From the NCBI RefSeq assembly GCF_900102425.1, contig NZ_FNBT01000005.1:248001-312000 (forward strand): a DNA stretch of 64,000 nucleotides, in the 5' to 3' direction. This stretch comes from Blastococcus aurantiacus. GTDB taxonomy: Bacteria > Actinomycetota > Actinomycetes > Mycobacteriales > Geodermatophilaceae. Both the position numbers and the translations under genes were made by a program. Shown here piece after piece: positions 26,693 to 35,676 of the stretch. The notes under the pieces were generated by a model. It had not been told where the DNA came from. It did no database searches and was given only the letters and a program-made list of their open reading frames with translations. Within the stretch, counting starts at the first letter, position 1. Every line of letters begins with the position of its first letter.

Positions 26693-26730
26693 GAGCGGAC
26701 CATAGAGTGATCAGCGACTCACATGGGGTG

Positions 26731-28803
26731 ATGGACGCGGCACCATCGATGTGTCGCCCCATGCACCTCAGCCGCCTCCTGCCCAGCGTGCCGCCGGCAC
26801 CGCGCCGCCGACGGCTGCCCCCAAGGGGTGACCGCGCCGCCGGGTCCCTGCAGCCGGGCCCCGCGGCTCCCGACAACAAGGGGGTGAGCACCGCGTCCGA
26901 CCCAGGGCAGTCCCCGGTCAGCTCCCCGGCCGCGCCCCGCAGCGGGCGCACCGGGGCGCTCGGCCTGCCCGCGGCCGTCCTCGGCATCGCCGCGGTGGTG
27001 GCCGGCCTGCTCGCGCTGCGCGCACCGGCCGGCGTCGTCGTCGCCACCGGCGGGCTGCTCGCCCTGCTGACCCTCCAGGTCTTCCTGTGGCAGCGCCAGC
27101 ACCGGCTGTCCGGCGCCCTGCGCCGCAGCCAGGACTCGCTGCGCACGCTGGTCCGCAGCAGCGTCGACCCCGTCGTGATCCTCGACGACTCCCTCCGCAT
27201 CACCTTCGCCTCCGAGGCCGCAGGCTCGCTGCTCGGTCTCGGCGTCGCCGACCTGGTCGGCGTGCACGTCGCCGACACCGTCCACCCCGACGACCGCGCC
27301 GGCCTGTTCGGCGCCCTCGACGGCGACGGCCAGTCCGCCGTCCGCACCGCCCGCATCCGCCAGTCCGACGGCGGCTGGCGGCTGGTCCAGGCCACCGTGC
27401 GCGACCTGCGCGCCGACCCCGAGATCGGTGCGCTCGTGCTGCACTGCCGCGACGTGAGCCCGAGCGCCCCTGCCCCCGGCGCCGACTCCGAGCCCCTCGA
27501 GCTCTCCCTCACCGACGCCGTCACCGGTCTGCCCAACCGCACGGCCCTGATGCGGCGCCTCGGCGCGGTGCAGCGCGGACCGCGCAACCGCACCTACGCC
27601 ATGGCCGTCGTCGGCATCACCTGCAGCGAGGTCCTCTCCCCCGGCGAGGAGGCGACCGTGCTGCGGGCGCTCACCTCCCGCATCTCCCGCGTCCTGCGCG
27701 GCGAGGACTGGCTCGCGCGCAGCACCGACGGCGACTTCGTCGTCCTCGTGCAGGGCAGCGTCGCCGACGCCGAGGCCGTGGCCGACCGCCTGATGGCCAC
27801 CGTCGGCCCGCTGGCCACCCCGACCGGCACCCTCCCCGTCACCGCTTCGGCCGGCGTCAGCCAGCTGTCGCCCGACGTCGACCCCGGCGAGGCCCTGCGC
27901 CGCGCCGACCTCGCCCTGCGCAGCGCACGCCGCGCCGGCGACGGCGCCGTCCACCGGTACGACGACGCCCTGCGCACGGAGCAGGACCGGCGCAGCGCCC
28001 TGCGCGCCGACCTCGACGGCGCCCTGGAGCGCGGCGAGCTGCGGCTGGTCTTCCAGCCCGTGGTCGACTCCGTCCTGCACCGCACGGTCACCGTCGAGGC
28101 GCTGCTGCGCTGGCGGCACCCCACCTTCGGCGAGGTCTCCCCCGTCGAGTTCGTCCCGCTGGCCGAGGAGACCGCCCTCATCGTCGACGTCGGCCGGTGG
28201 GTGCTGCGCGAGGCCTGCCGCACCGTCGCCGTGCTCGACGGCGGAGGCCCCGGCGCCGAGGCGCTCAACGTCGCCGTCAACGTCTCCGCCCGCCAGGTGC
28301 GCAGCGGGGAGCTGGTCCCCGACGTGCTCGCCGCGCTCGCCGACAGCGGCCTGCACCCCTCGCGGCTGCTGGTCGAGATCACCGAGTCGGTGCTGCTCGA
28401 CGACGCGCACGTCATCGAGGACCTCGCCGCGCTGCGTGGGCTCGGCGTCCGCATCGCCGTCGACGACTTCGGCACCGGGTGGTCCTCCCTTGCCTACCTG
28501 GTCGGGATGCCCGTCGACGTCCTCAAGATGGACCAGTACTTCCTCGCCGACGTCGAGCACGACCCGGCCCGCCGCGCCATGTGCCGGGCGGTGCTCCAGC
28601 TCGGCTCGAGCCTCGGCCTGCCGGTCATCGTCGAGGGCGTCAACACCGCGGCCACCCTGACGCTGCTGCGCGACATGGGGCACCGCTACCTGCAGGGCTT
28701 CCTGCTCTCCCGCCCGCTGGAGGTGGGCGCTCTGGCGCGCGGGATCGAGCTCGCCGCCGACGCACTGCACGCCCGCGCCGCCGGTCCGGTGTCGCAGCCG
28801 TGA
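26731..28803 (+). CDS. PAS-degenerate GGDEF-intact EAL phosphodiesterase
   Basis: About 690 residues. Two membrane helices (LGLPAAVLGIAAVVAGLLAL and VVVATGGLLALLTLQVFLW) precede a PAS domain. The GGDEF motif is degraded to TDGDF, so cyclase activity is unlikely. The EAL domain keeps its set: VEALLRWRHP, NVSARQ, EITES, DDFGTGWSS, LKMDQYF, IVEGV and LQGFLLSRP. It should hydrolyse c-di-GMP, with the GGDEF relic perhaps sensing GTP. The start is uncertain: ATG 26731 is used; in-frame GTG 26884 would still keep both helices. Confidence 0.85.
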   Translation: MDAAPSMCRPMHLSRLLPSVPPAPRRRRLPPRGDRAAGSLQPGPAAPDNKGVSTASDPGQSPVSSPAAPRSGRTGALGLPAAVLGIAAVVAGLLALRAPAGVVVATGGLLALLTLQVFLWQRQHRLSGALRRSQDSLRTLVRSSVDPVVILDDSLRITFASEAAGSLLGLGVADLVGVHVADTVHPDDRAGLFGALDGDGQSAVRTARIRQSDGGWRLVQATVRDLRADPEIGALVLHCRDVSPSAPAPGADSEPLELSLTDAVTGLPNRTALMRRLGAVQRGPRNRTYAMAVVGITCSEVLSPGEEATVLRALTSRISRVLRGEDWLARSTDGDFVVLVQGSVADAEAVADRLMATVGPLATPTGTLPVTASAGVSQLSPDVDPGEALRRADLALRSARRAGDGAVHRYDDALRTEQDRRSALRADLDGALERGELRLVFQPVVDSVLHRTVTVEALLRWRHPTFGEVSPVEFVPLAEETALIVDVGRWVLREACRTVAVLDGGGPGAEALNVAVNVSARQVRSGELVPDVLAALADSGLHPSRLLVEITESVLLDDAHVIEDLAALRGLGVRIAVDDFGTGWSSLAYLVGMPVDVLKMDQYFLADVEHDPARRAMCRAVLQLGSSLGLPVIVEGVNTAATLTLLRDMGHRYLQGFLLSRPLEVGALARGIELAADALHARAAGPVSQP

Positions 28804-31352
28804 GCGCCGTCGGCCGCCGGCTCGTCTGGACCCTCGTCCTGGGTCTGCTCGGGCTGGCGCTCGCCGTCCCCTTCAGCGCGCCCGACGGCACCGGCATGCA
28901 GTGGGACGAGCTCGTCCTCGGCTGCGTCGCGGTGAGCAGCGGGTGGACGGCGTACAGCCGCATCCGGCTGATGGACCGCGCCGCCGCCCGCCCCTGGTGG
29001 CCGACGGTCATCGGCGCGGCGTGCTTCGCCGTCGCCCAGTTCCTCGCCGGTTCCTTCCCCGGGCCCGCGTTCGACGGGTTCGGCGTCGACGACGTCATCC
29101 TCTTCGCCGGCGCCACCTCGCCGCTGGTCACCTGCGCGCTGCTGGCCCGCCGGGTCATCCGCACCCGCTGGTCCGCGCTGGTCGTCGACGGCCTGCTCAC
29201 CACCACCGCGCTGCTCGTGATCACCGAGGTGCTGCGGACGTCGCTGGTCGACCCGGCCGGCGCGCCCGAGGATTTGCGCCCGCTCGTGCTCGCCTACGGC
29301 GGCTACACCGCGGTCATGCTGGGCGGCGCCGGCGCCCTGTGCACCGTCTCCACCCGGGCCCTGCGCCGGAGCGCGACCACGATGATCGCCGTCGTCGCCG
29401 CCCAGGCCGGCGCCTCCGCCTGCGAGGCCATGGCCATCGTGGCGCCCTCCCCGCTGTGGACCGCGGGCTCCGACGTCGCCGTCGCCCTCGCCCTCGTGCT
29501 CTGCCCGCTGGCCGCCCACCTCGCCCCGCAGCGCTTCGCCGACCGCTCCGCCCGCGCCTCCGCCCCCGTGGTGGGTGCGACCGGCATGGCACTGGTCGTC
29601 GTCGCGATGGCCGGCCTGCCCCTCGCGCTGGCCCTCGCGGTCGCCGCCGGGGAGCCGCTGTCCGTTGCCACCGAGTTCGGCTGCGGCGCCGTCTTCACCC
29701 TCATGGCCCTCCGGATGCTGGTGCGCATCCGCGAGGACGGCCGCATGACCGAGGACCTCGTCCGCAGCGAGGAGGACTTCCGCGAGCTCGTCGAGGCCAG
29801 CTCCGACGGCATCGCGATCATGGACGACGAGTACCGCCTGCTGTTCACCTCCCCCGCCGCCCGCACGCTCCTGGGCATCGACGGCAGGGACGAGGAGGTC
29901 ACGCTGCTCCAGGTGGTCCGCCCCGAGGACCGCGCGGCCCTCCGCGCCGCCACCGAGGAGAGCCCCGCCGGCTCCGGCCCCCCGCTGCACCTCGGCGTCG
30001 TCGGTGCCGACGGCGAACCGCGCGAGCTCGAGGCCACCTCCTCCGAGCGGCCCGGCAGCGGGCGGCGCGTGCTGTACCTGCGCGACGTCACCACCCGCCG
30101 GCGCCGCGAGCGCGAGCTCGAGCGCATGGCCTACACCGACCACCTCACCCGGCTGCCCAACCGCGCCGTGCTCTTCCAGGAGCTGGGCGCCACCACCGCC
30201 GCCGAGCGCTGCCTGCTGGTGCTCGACATGGACGGGTTCAAGGCCGTGAACGACGGCGCCGGGCACGAGGCCGGAGACCAGCTGCTCGTCGAGGTCGCCC
30301 GCCGGCTCAACACCGTGGTCCGGGACACCGACCTGGTCGCGCGCCTCGGTGGCGACGAGTTCGCCGTCGTCCTGACCGGCGGCCTCTCCGAGGCGGAGGA
30401 CGTCGCCGCCCGCATCGTGCAGGTCATGGCCATGCCCCACCGCGTCGACGGCGCCGTGTACGCGGTGGGCGCCAGCGTGGGCATCGCGGTCCTCGGCCCC
30501 GGCGGCGGCCAGCTCGCCTTCCGCGAGGCCGACGCCGCACTGCGCTCGGCCAAGGCCGCCGGCAAGGGCTGCGTCCGGGTGGCCCGCGAGGACTCGTCCG
30601 ACGCCGCGCCGACGCACGACTTCTACGACCGCCGGGCAGAGGGCGCGATGCGACTGCGGCTGGACGGCGCCTTCGGGCCCGACGGCCACCTCGAGCTGGT
30701 GCACGCGCTGCCGGTGTGGGGCCACGCGGAGCTCGGCGTCCTTGACGGACCCGACATCTGGGCCGCCTCGGAGCGGCACGGCCGCAGCAGCGACCTGCAG
30801 CAGTGGCTCATCCACGAGGCCTGCGCCGCGGCGGCCGGCCTGGCCGACTCCCGGCTCGGCGTCGTCGTCAGCCTGCCCGCCGGCCACGTGACCGTCGCCG
30901 GCCTGGCCGAGCAGGTGGCCACCGAGGTGGCCGACAGCGGCCTGGACCCGGCCCGCCTGGTGGTCTCCTTCACCGAGGAGACGCTGCTGACCGCCCCGGC
31001 CGCACTGGTCGGCGAGCTGGAGGCCATCCGCAGCACCGGCGTCCGGCTGTGCCTGGACGACTACGGCATGGGCTACAGCCTGTACGCGCTGCTCGCCCGG
31101 ATCTCCCTGGACCTGGTGCGCATCGACCTGCCCCGGCTGGCCGGCCACGAGGACGCCGGCCGGGCGATGCAGGTGCTCGCCGCCATCGTGCGGACCACGG
31201 AGCACTTCGGCATCGACGTGATCGCCGGTGGCATCGGCACGCCGGAGCTGCAGGGCGCCGCGGTCGCCACCGGCGTCCAGCTTCTGCAGGGGCGCGCGCT
31301 CCCGCACGACCTCGCCCTCGACGACGTCGTGAGCCTGCTCGCCCCCGCCTGA
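28800..31352 (+). CDS. Membrane PAS-GGDEF diguanylate cyclase with degenerate EAL
   Basis: 850 residues from GTG 28800, overlapping the upstream stop (GTGA). About nine membrane helices (residues 1-300) form a sensor, followed by a PAS domain (EEDFRELVEASSDGIAIMDDEYR). The GGDEF is intact (ARLGGDEFAVV) and has the inhibitory RxxD site RDTD five residues before it. The EAL domain is degraded: EAL is AEL, the Asn of NVSA is lost, the catalytic Lys is Arg (LVRIDL) and the late Glu is missing (AGGIG). It should make c-di-GMP; the EAL relic may bind it or a partner. Confidence 0.85.
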   Translation: MSAVGRRLVWTLVLGLLGLALAVPFSAPDGTGMQWDELVLGCVAVSSGWTAYSRIRLMDRAAARPWWPTVIGAACFAVAQFLAGSFPGPAFDGFGVDDVILFAGATSPLVTCALLARRVIRTRWSALVVDGLLTTTALLVITEVLRTSLVDPAGAPEDLRPLVLAYGGYTAVMLGGAGALCTVSTRALRRSATTMIAVVAAQAGASACEAMAIVAPSPLWTAGSDVAVALALVLCPLAAHLAPQRFADRSARASAPVVGATGMALVVVAMAGLPLALALAVAAGEPLSVATEFGCGAVFTLMALRMLVRIREDGRMTEDLVRSEEDFRELVEASSDGIAIMDDEYRLLFTSPAARTLLGIDGRDEEVTLLQVVRPEDRAALRAATEESPAGSGPPLHLGVVGADGEPRELEATSSERPGSGRRVLYLRDVTTRRRRERELERMAYTDHLTRLPNRAVLFQELGATTAAERCLLVLDMDGFKAVNDGAGHEAGDQLLVEVARRLNTVVRDTDLVARLGGDEFAVVLTGGLSEAEDVAARIVQVMAMPHRVDGAVYAVGASVGIAVLGPGGGQLAFREADAALRSAKAAGKGCVRVAREDSSDAAPTHDFYDRRAEGAMRLRLDGAFGPDGHLELVHALPVWGHAELGVLDGPDIWAASERHGRSSDLQQWLIHEACAAAAGLADSRLGVVVSLPAGHVTVAGLAEQVATEVADSGLDPARLVVSFTEETLLTAPAALVGELEAIRSTGVRLCLDDYGMGYSLYALLARISLDLVRIDLPRLAGHEDAGRAMQVLAAIVRTTEHFGIDVIAGGIGTPELQGAAVATGVQLLQGRALPHDLALDDVVSLLAPA

Positions 31353-31362
31353 CCCTCCCCCA

Positions 31363-31437
31363 GGGCCATCGTGGCCATCCTGGCCCTCGGAAGCTCGCAC
31401 GACGGCGGCCACAAGGGTCATGGTGGCCATGGTGGTC
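31363..31437. repeat. GGCCAT-type intergenic repeat cluster (family C)
   Basis: GGGCCATCGTGGCCATCCTG (31363-31382, continuing to 31385) is 21/23 identical to 41944-41966. A second, looser copy (TCATGGTGGCCATGGTGG) lies near 31420-31437. Overlapping half-palindromes GGCCATxxTGGCC allow hairpins. It follows the stop of the diguanylate cyclase. Confidence 0.7.
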
Positions 31438-31527
31438 TCAGGGTTCGCCCGCGTTCTGGGTCCGGGATCACCCCCGTTCGGGGCGCGGACGCTGGGAACC
31501 GTCGGCGCCGCCCCGAATACTGACCGG

Positions 31528-32337
31528 GTGGGCGGACCCAGGCTGCACTTCCTCGGCCACTCGACGGTGCGCGTCGAGCTGGCCGGGCGCACCGTGCTGA
31601 CCGATCCCCTGCTCACCGCCTCGGTCGGCCCGCTGCGCCGGGTGGTGCCGGTGCCCGACCCGGCGCTGTGGGCGGACGTCGACGTCGTCCTGCTCAGCCA
31701 CCTGCATGCCGACCACCTGCACGTGCGCTCGCTGCGGATGCTGTCCACCGGCGCGCGCTACGTGGTGCCGCGCGGCGCCGGGGCGTGGCTGCGGCGGCAC
31801 GGGTTCCGCCGGGTCGACGAGCTCGCGGCCGGCGAGACGCTGGCCGACGGCGCGCTGCGCATCACCGCCGTCCACGCCGAGCACAGCGGTCACCGATGGG
31901 GCCCGCGGTTCACCGGCGGCCCGGACGCCTCCGCCGTCGGGCACCTGCTCGAGGGCGCGGGCAGCACCGTCTACGTCAGCGGGGACACCGCGCTGCACGA
32001 CGGCATGCATCTGCTGGCCGAGCGGTCCCTCGACGTCGCCGTGCTGCCGGTGTGGGGCTGGGGCGCCGACCTGGGCCCCGGCCACCTCGACCCGACCGAG
32101 GCCGCGGAGGCGGTGGCCCGGCTGCGCCCGCGGTTCGCCGTCCCGGTGCACTGGGGGACGCTCGCCCCGGCCGGCACCACCCGGCTGCCCACTCCCCTGC
32201 GCGCCCGCATGCGCCGGCTGCTGGTCGAGCCGCCGCTGACCTTCGCCCGCGAGGTGGCGGCGCGCGGGCTGCCCACCGAGGTCGTCGTCGCCCGGCCCGG
32301 CGAGCCGGTGCCCCTGCTGCCGGGCGTGACCCCGTGA
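31528..32337 (+). CDS. Metallo-beta-lactamase-fold hydrolase (UlaG/NAPE-PLD-like)
   Basis: 269 residues from GTG 31528. LHFLGHSTVRVELAGRTVLTDPLL and the metal motif LLSHLHADHLH, then AVHAEHSG, YVSGDTALHDG and VPVHWGTL, give the zinc/metal ligands of the MBL fold. It resembles UlaG-like and NAPE-PLD-like hydrolases acting on phosphodiesters or lactones. The true substrate is unknown. It heads a run of four genes joined by GTGA overlaps. Confidence 0.8.
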   Translation: MGGPRLHFLGHSTVRVELAGRTVLTDPLLTASVGPLRRVVPVPDPALWADVDVVLLSHLHADHLHVRSLRMLSTGARYVVPRGAGAWLRRHGFRRVDELAAGETLADGALRITAVHAEHSGHRWGPRFTGGPDASAVGHLLEGAGSTVYVSGDTALHDGMHLLAERSLDVAVLPVWGWGADLGPGHLDPTEAAEAVARLRPRFAVPVHWGTLAPAGTTRLPTPLRARMRRLLVEPPLTFAREVAARGLPTEVVVARPGEPVPLLPGVTP

Positions 32338-32960
32338 CCGTCCTGGGCGCGGCGGCCGAGGCCTCGTCGGTCGGCTATCCGCTGCTGTTCGGCGGCGTGC
32401 TGCTGGGCTCGGTCGTGCCGGTCGTGCCCACCGGCGCCGTCGTCGGCTCCGCGGCGGCCTTCGCCATGACCAGCAACGACCTCGGCCTGCCCACCGTGCT
32501 GGCGCTGGCCACGCTCGCCGCGCTGATCGGCGACCTGATCACCTTCGCGGTCTGCCGGTTCGGCGGGCCCGCGGCCGTGCGCTGGGTCGCCCGGGGGCAG
32601 CACACCGAGCGGCTCGAGGAGGTGCGCGAGCAGTTCCGGCAGCACGGCTGGCAGATCCTCGTGGCCGGCCGGCTGCTGCCCGCGGGGCGGATCCCGGTGC
32701 TGGTGGCCGCCGGAGCGCTCAGCTACCCGTGGCGGCGGCTCGTGCCCGCCCAGTTCGTCGCCGCGCTGCTGTGGGCGGTGGCCTACGCGCTGCTCGGCGT
32801 GGCCAGCGGCGGCATCTTCGACTCGCCGCTCGTCGCCGTCCTCATCGCCACCGTCCTCGTGCTGCTGGTCGGTGCGGTGCTCAACGTCGTCGCCACCCGC
32901 CGTCGCCGCCGGAGGACGCCGGACCCCGAACCGGCCCTCGAGCCCTGCGAGACCCGGTGA
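32334..32960 (+). CDS. DedA/VTT-family membrane protein
   Basis: 208 residues with about five hydrophobic segments. The conserved block GRLLPAGRIPVLVAAGALSYPWRRLVPAQFVAALLWAVAYALLG is the DedA signature (R-x-x-P-x-x-R). DedA proteins are lipid scramblases/recyclers of undecaprenyl phosphate and phosphatidylethanolamine. The start GTG 32334 overlaps the MBL hydrolase stop; the stop overlaps the next gene. Confidence 0.85.
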   Translation: MTVLGAAAEASSVGYPLLFGGVLLGSVVPVVPTGAVVGSAAAFAMTSNDLGLPTVLALATLAALIGDLITFAVCRFGGPAAVRWVARGQHTERLEEVREQFRQHGWQILVAGRLLPAGRIPVLVAAGALSYPWRRLVPAQFVAALLWAVAYALLGVASGGIFDSPLVAVLIATVLVLLVGAVLNVVATRRRRRRTPDPEPALEPCETR

Positions 32961-35125
32961 GCGAACCCTCCGGCGCCGGCCGCGTCCTGCGGGCCGGCCG
33001 GACCCTCGCCCGCGTCCTGCTCACCTGGGCGCTGGCCACCGGCGCGCTGATCGCGCTCGACCGATGGCTGGACGGCTTCGCCATGCGCTCGTGGTGGCAC
33101 CCGCCCGTGGCCGCCCTGCTGCTGGGCCTGCTGACCGCCGGGGTCTGGCCGCTGGTGCTGCGGATCGCGCTGCCGCTGGCCTTCTTCACCCTCGGCATCG
33201 GCGGCTTCCTGCTGCTCGGCGCCGGCGTGCTGGGTGTCTTCACCGCGATCCCGGGCGTCGAGGTGCACAGCTTCCGGACGTCGGTCGTCGTCGCCGTGGC
33301 CATGGCCGGGGTGTCCGGGGTCATCAACAGTCTGCTCGCCGTCGACGAGGACGAGATCTTCTTCCGCCGGGCCCGCCGCCGCGCACCCGTGACCGCGTCA
33401 GCCGAGCCGCTCCCCCCGGGCGTGCTGTTCCTCCAGATCGACGGGCTGGGCTACGACACCGCCCGCCGCGCCGTGCGGGACGGCTCGATGCCGACGCTCG
33501 CGGCCTGGCTGCGCTCGGGCAGCCACGTGCTCACCTCGTGGCACACCGACTGGAGCTCGCAGACCGGCGCGAGCGTCTGCGGGATCCTGCACGGCTCCAA
33601 CTTCGACGTCCCCGCCTTCCGCTGGTACGAGAAGGAGACCGACCGGCTGGTCCAGGTCTCCAACCCCCGGGACGCCGCCGAGATCGAGCGCCGGCACTCC
33701 GACGGACGCGGGCTGCTGGCCGGGGACGGCGCCGGCCGCGGCAACCTGTTCACCGGCGACGCGCGCTTCGTCAGCCTCACCATGAGTTCGCTGTCCCTCG
33801 TCCCGGCCGAGGCCCGCCGAGGACGCCGCAGGCGCGGCCGCGTGGGTTCGGGCTACTACGCGTACTTCGCCAAGCCGGGAAACGCCGTCCGCACGCTGGG
33901 CGTCGCCCTGGTCGACGTCGTCCGCGAGCTGTCCGCGGCCTCCCGGCAGCGGCGGGCCGACGTCCGGCCGAGGGTGCCGCGCGGTGGGCTCTACCCACTG
34001 GCCCGCGCGGGGACGACGGTGCTCGCGCGCGACGTCGTCGTCTCGGCGCTGCTCGAGGACATGCTGGCCGGGCGTCCGGTGGTCTACGCGGACTTCCTGG
34101 GCTACGACGAGGTCGCGCACCACTCCGGCGTCGAGCGCTTCGACACCCTCGAGGTGCTGCGGAGCATCGACCAGCAGATCGGCCGGTTGCACCGCGCCAG
34201 CGCGCTGGCCCCGCGCCCGTACGCCCTGGTGCTGCTCTCCGACCACGGGCAGACCCAGGGCTGGGCGTTCGCCGACCGCTTCGGCCACTCGATCGAGGAG
34301 CTGGTCGGCTCGCTGTGCGGGAACCCGGTCGAGAGCCGGCAGCGGCACCTGTCCGGGCCCAGGGACAGCCGGCGGGCCAGCGAGGGGTGGCAGGTCGGGG
34401 CGACGCTGGCCGAGGAATGCGGGCCGATCGCCCGCCGGCTGCGGCAGCGCGCCGACGAGGCCGCCGACCGCACCGCATCACCGCTGACGCCCGGCGACTC
34501 GGCGGTGCCCCAGGTCGCGCCCGGCGTCGTCTGCGCCGTCTCCGGCCACACCGCGTCGGTGTCCTTCCCGGGCATCCCGGGGCGCGCCTCGCTCGAGGAG
34601 ATCGAGCAGCGCTGGCCGCACCTGCTGCCCGGGCTGGTCGACCACGACGGCGTCGGCTTCGTGCTGGTGCACTCGGCGGAGTCCGGCCCCGTCGTCCTGG
34701 GCCGGGAGGGGGTGCACCGGCTGCGTTCGGGCGAGGTGCTGGGCAGCGATCCGCTGCTCCCCTACGGCCCGCACGCCGCCGCCCTGGTGGCCCGGGCCTC
34801 GACGTTCCCGCACTGTCCGGACCTGGTGATCAACAGCCGCTACGACCCCGACACCGACGAGGCGTCGGCCTTCGAGCCGCACGTGGGCTCGCACGGCGGG
34901 CTCGGCGGGCCGCAGCAGCGCGGCTTCCTCGCCCACCCCGCGTCCTGGACCGCGCCGGGCGAGGTCGTCGGGGCCGAGCACCTCCACCGGGTGCTGCGCG
35001 GCTGGCTCACCGACCTCGGCCACCCCGAGCCCACCGGCGAGGGCGCCGCCGTCGGCGAGCAGAGCCTCCGCGCGCTGGCCGACGACCTGATCGGGCACCG
35101 CCCGGTGCCTACCATCGAGCCGTGA
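32957..35125 (+). CDS. Membrane-anchored alkaline-phosphatase-superfamily phosphodiesterase
   Basis: 722 residues. Residues 1-135 contain about four TM helices (phage-holin-like arrangement). The catalytic domain starts GVLFLQIDGLGYDTARRAV with metal-binding Asp, nucleophile region QTGASVCGILHG, later FLGYDEVAHHSG and VLLSDHGQTQG, all as in type I phosphodiesterase/nucleotide pyrophosphatases. It ends near SHGGLGGPQQRGFLAHP. Similar actinobacterial proteins are annotated as phage holin family/phosphodiesterase. It may act on a lipid-linked or teichoic-acid-like phosphate. Overlaps both neighbours by four bases. Confidence 0.75.
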   Translation: MSEPSGAGRVLRAGRTLARVLLTWALATGALIALDRWLDGFAMRSWWHPPVAALLLGLLTAGVWPLVLRIALPLAFFTLGIGGFLLLGAGVLGVFTAIPGVEVHSFRTSVVVAVAMAGVSGVINSLLAVDEDEIFFRRARRRAPVTASAEPLPPGVLFLQIDGLGYDTARRAVRDGSMPTLAAWLRSGSHVLTSWHTDWSSQTGASVCGILHGSNFDVPAFRWYEKETDRLVQVSNPRDAAEIERRHSDGRGLLAGDGAGRGNLFTGDARFVSLTMSSLSLVPAEARRGRRRRGRVGSGYYAYFAKPGNAVRTLGVALVDVVRELSAASRQRRADVRPRVPRGGLYPLARAGTTVLARDVVVSALLEDMLAGRPVVYADFLGYDEVAHHSGVERFDTLEVLRSIDQQIGRLHRASALAPRPYALVLLSDHGQTQGWAFADRFGHSIEELVGSLCGNPVESRQRHLSGPRDSRRASEGWQVGATLAEECGPIARRLRQRADEAADRTASPLTPGDSAVPQVAPGVVCAVSGHTASVSFPGIPGRASLEEIEQRWPHLLPGLVDHDGVGFVLVHSAESGPVVLGREGVHRLRSGEVLGSDPLLPYGPHAAALVARASTFPHCPDLVINSRYDPDTDEASAFEPHVGSHGGLGGPQQRGFLAHPASWTAPGEVVGAEHLHRVLRGWLTDLGHPEPTGEGAAVGEQSLRALADDLIGHRPVPTIEP

Positions 35126-35571
35126 GCACCCCGGCCGACGGCGAGACGACGGCGCTCCGCCGTCCCGACCCGGTGCGGTGGATCTGGTACGCGCTCGGAG
35201 GTCGGCTCTCCCGGCGCTACAGCGCCTGGGTGCTGCACGACACCACGACGCGCACCTGGGTGCTGCGGCACATGGCCCGCGCCTTCGTTCAGATGATGGT
35301 GCCCATCGGAGCGGTGCTGATCTTCCTGCCGGGCGAGTTCTGGATCCGTGGCATGGCTGCCCTGGGCGGGCTGCTCCTGGGCATGTTCTATTCGGTCGCC
35401 TACATGCCCGAGGCCGCCGAGCACCGGGTCAAGCAGGCCGGCTACCCGGTGGGCACGGCGACCGCCGTCCGGGAGGACGCCGCCCGGGTGCGCGAGGCCG
35501 AGGACAGCGTCCGCCGGCGGGCGGCGGCCGCCAAGCGGGCCGCCCGGTACCGCGAACGCCAGGGCCGCTAG
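35122..35571 (+). CDS. DUF5313 small membrane protein
   Basis: 149 residues from GTG 35122, overlapping the preceding stop. The core RPDPVRWIWYALGGRLSRRYSAWVLHDTTTRTWVLRHMARAFVQ matches the actinobacterial DUF5313 family, followed by two hydrophobic helices and a charged coiled C-terminus (AARVREAEDSVRRRAAAAKRAARYRERQ). Function unknown. Confidence 0.7.
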   Translation: MSTPADGETTALRRPDPVRWIWYALGGRLSRRYSAWVLHDTTTRTWVLRHMARAFVQMMVPIGAVLIFLPGEFWIRGMAALGGLLLGMFYSVAYMPEAAEHRVKQAGYPVGTATAVREDAARVREAEDSVRRRAAAAKRAARYRERQGR

Positions 35572-35676
35572 GGCTCTCCGGGCGCCGGTGACGCCGGGGC
35601 GAGCGGGCCGTGACGGCCGGGTGAACACCCTCACAGGGCAGTGGTGCGAAGCCCCATCGTGGTCGACAGTGAGGCG

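Noticed and set aside
26719-28770. Long antisense frame opposite the EAL gene
   Set aside because: Translation is Gly/Gln/Ala/His-rich without domains; the plus strand carries clear GGDEF-EAL motifs.
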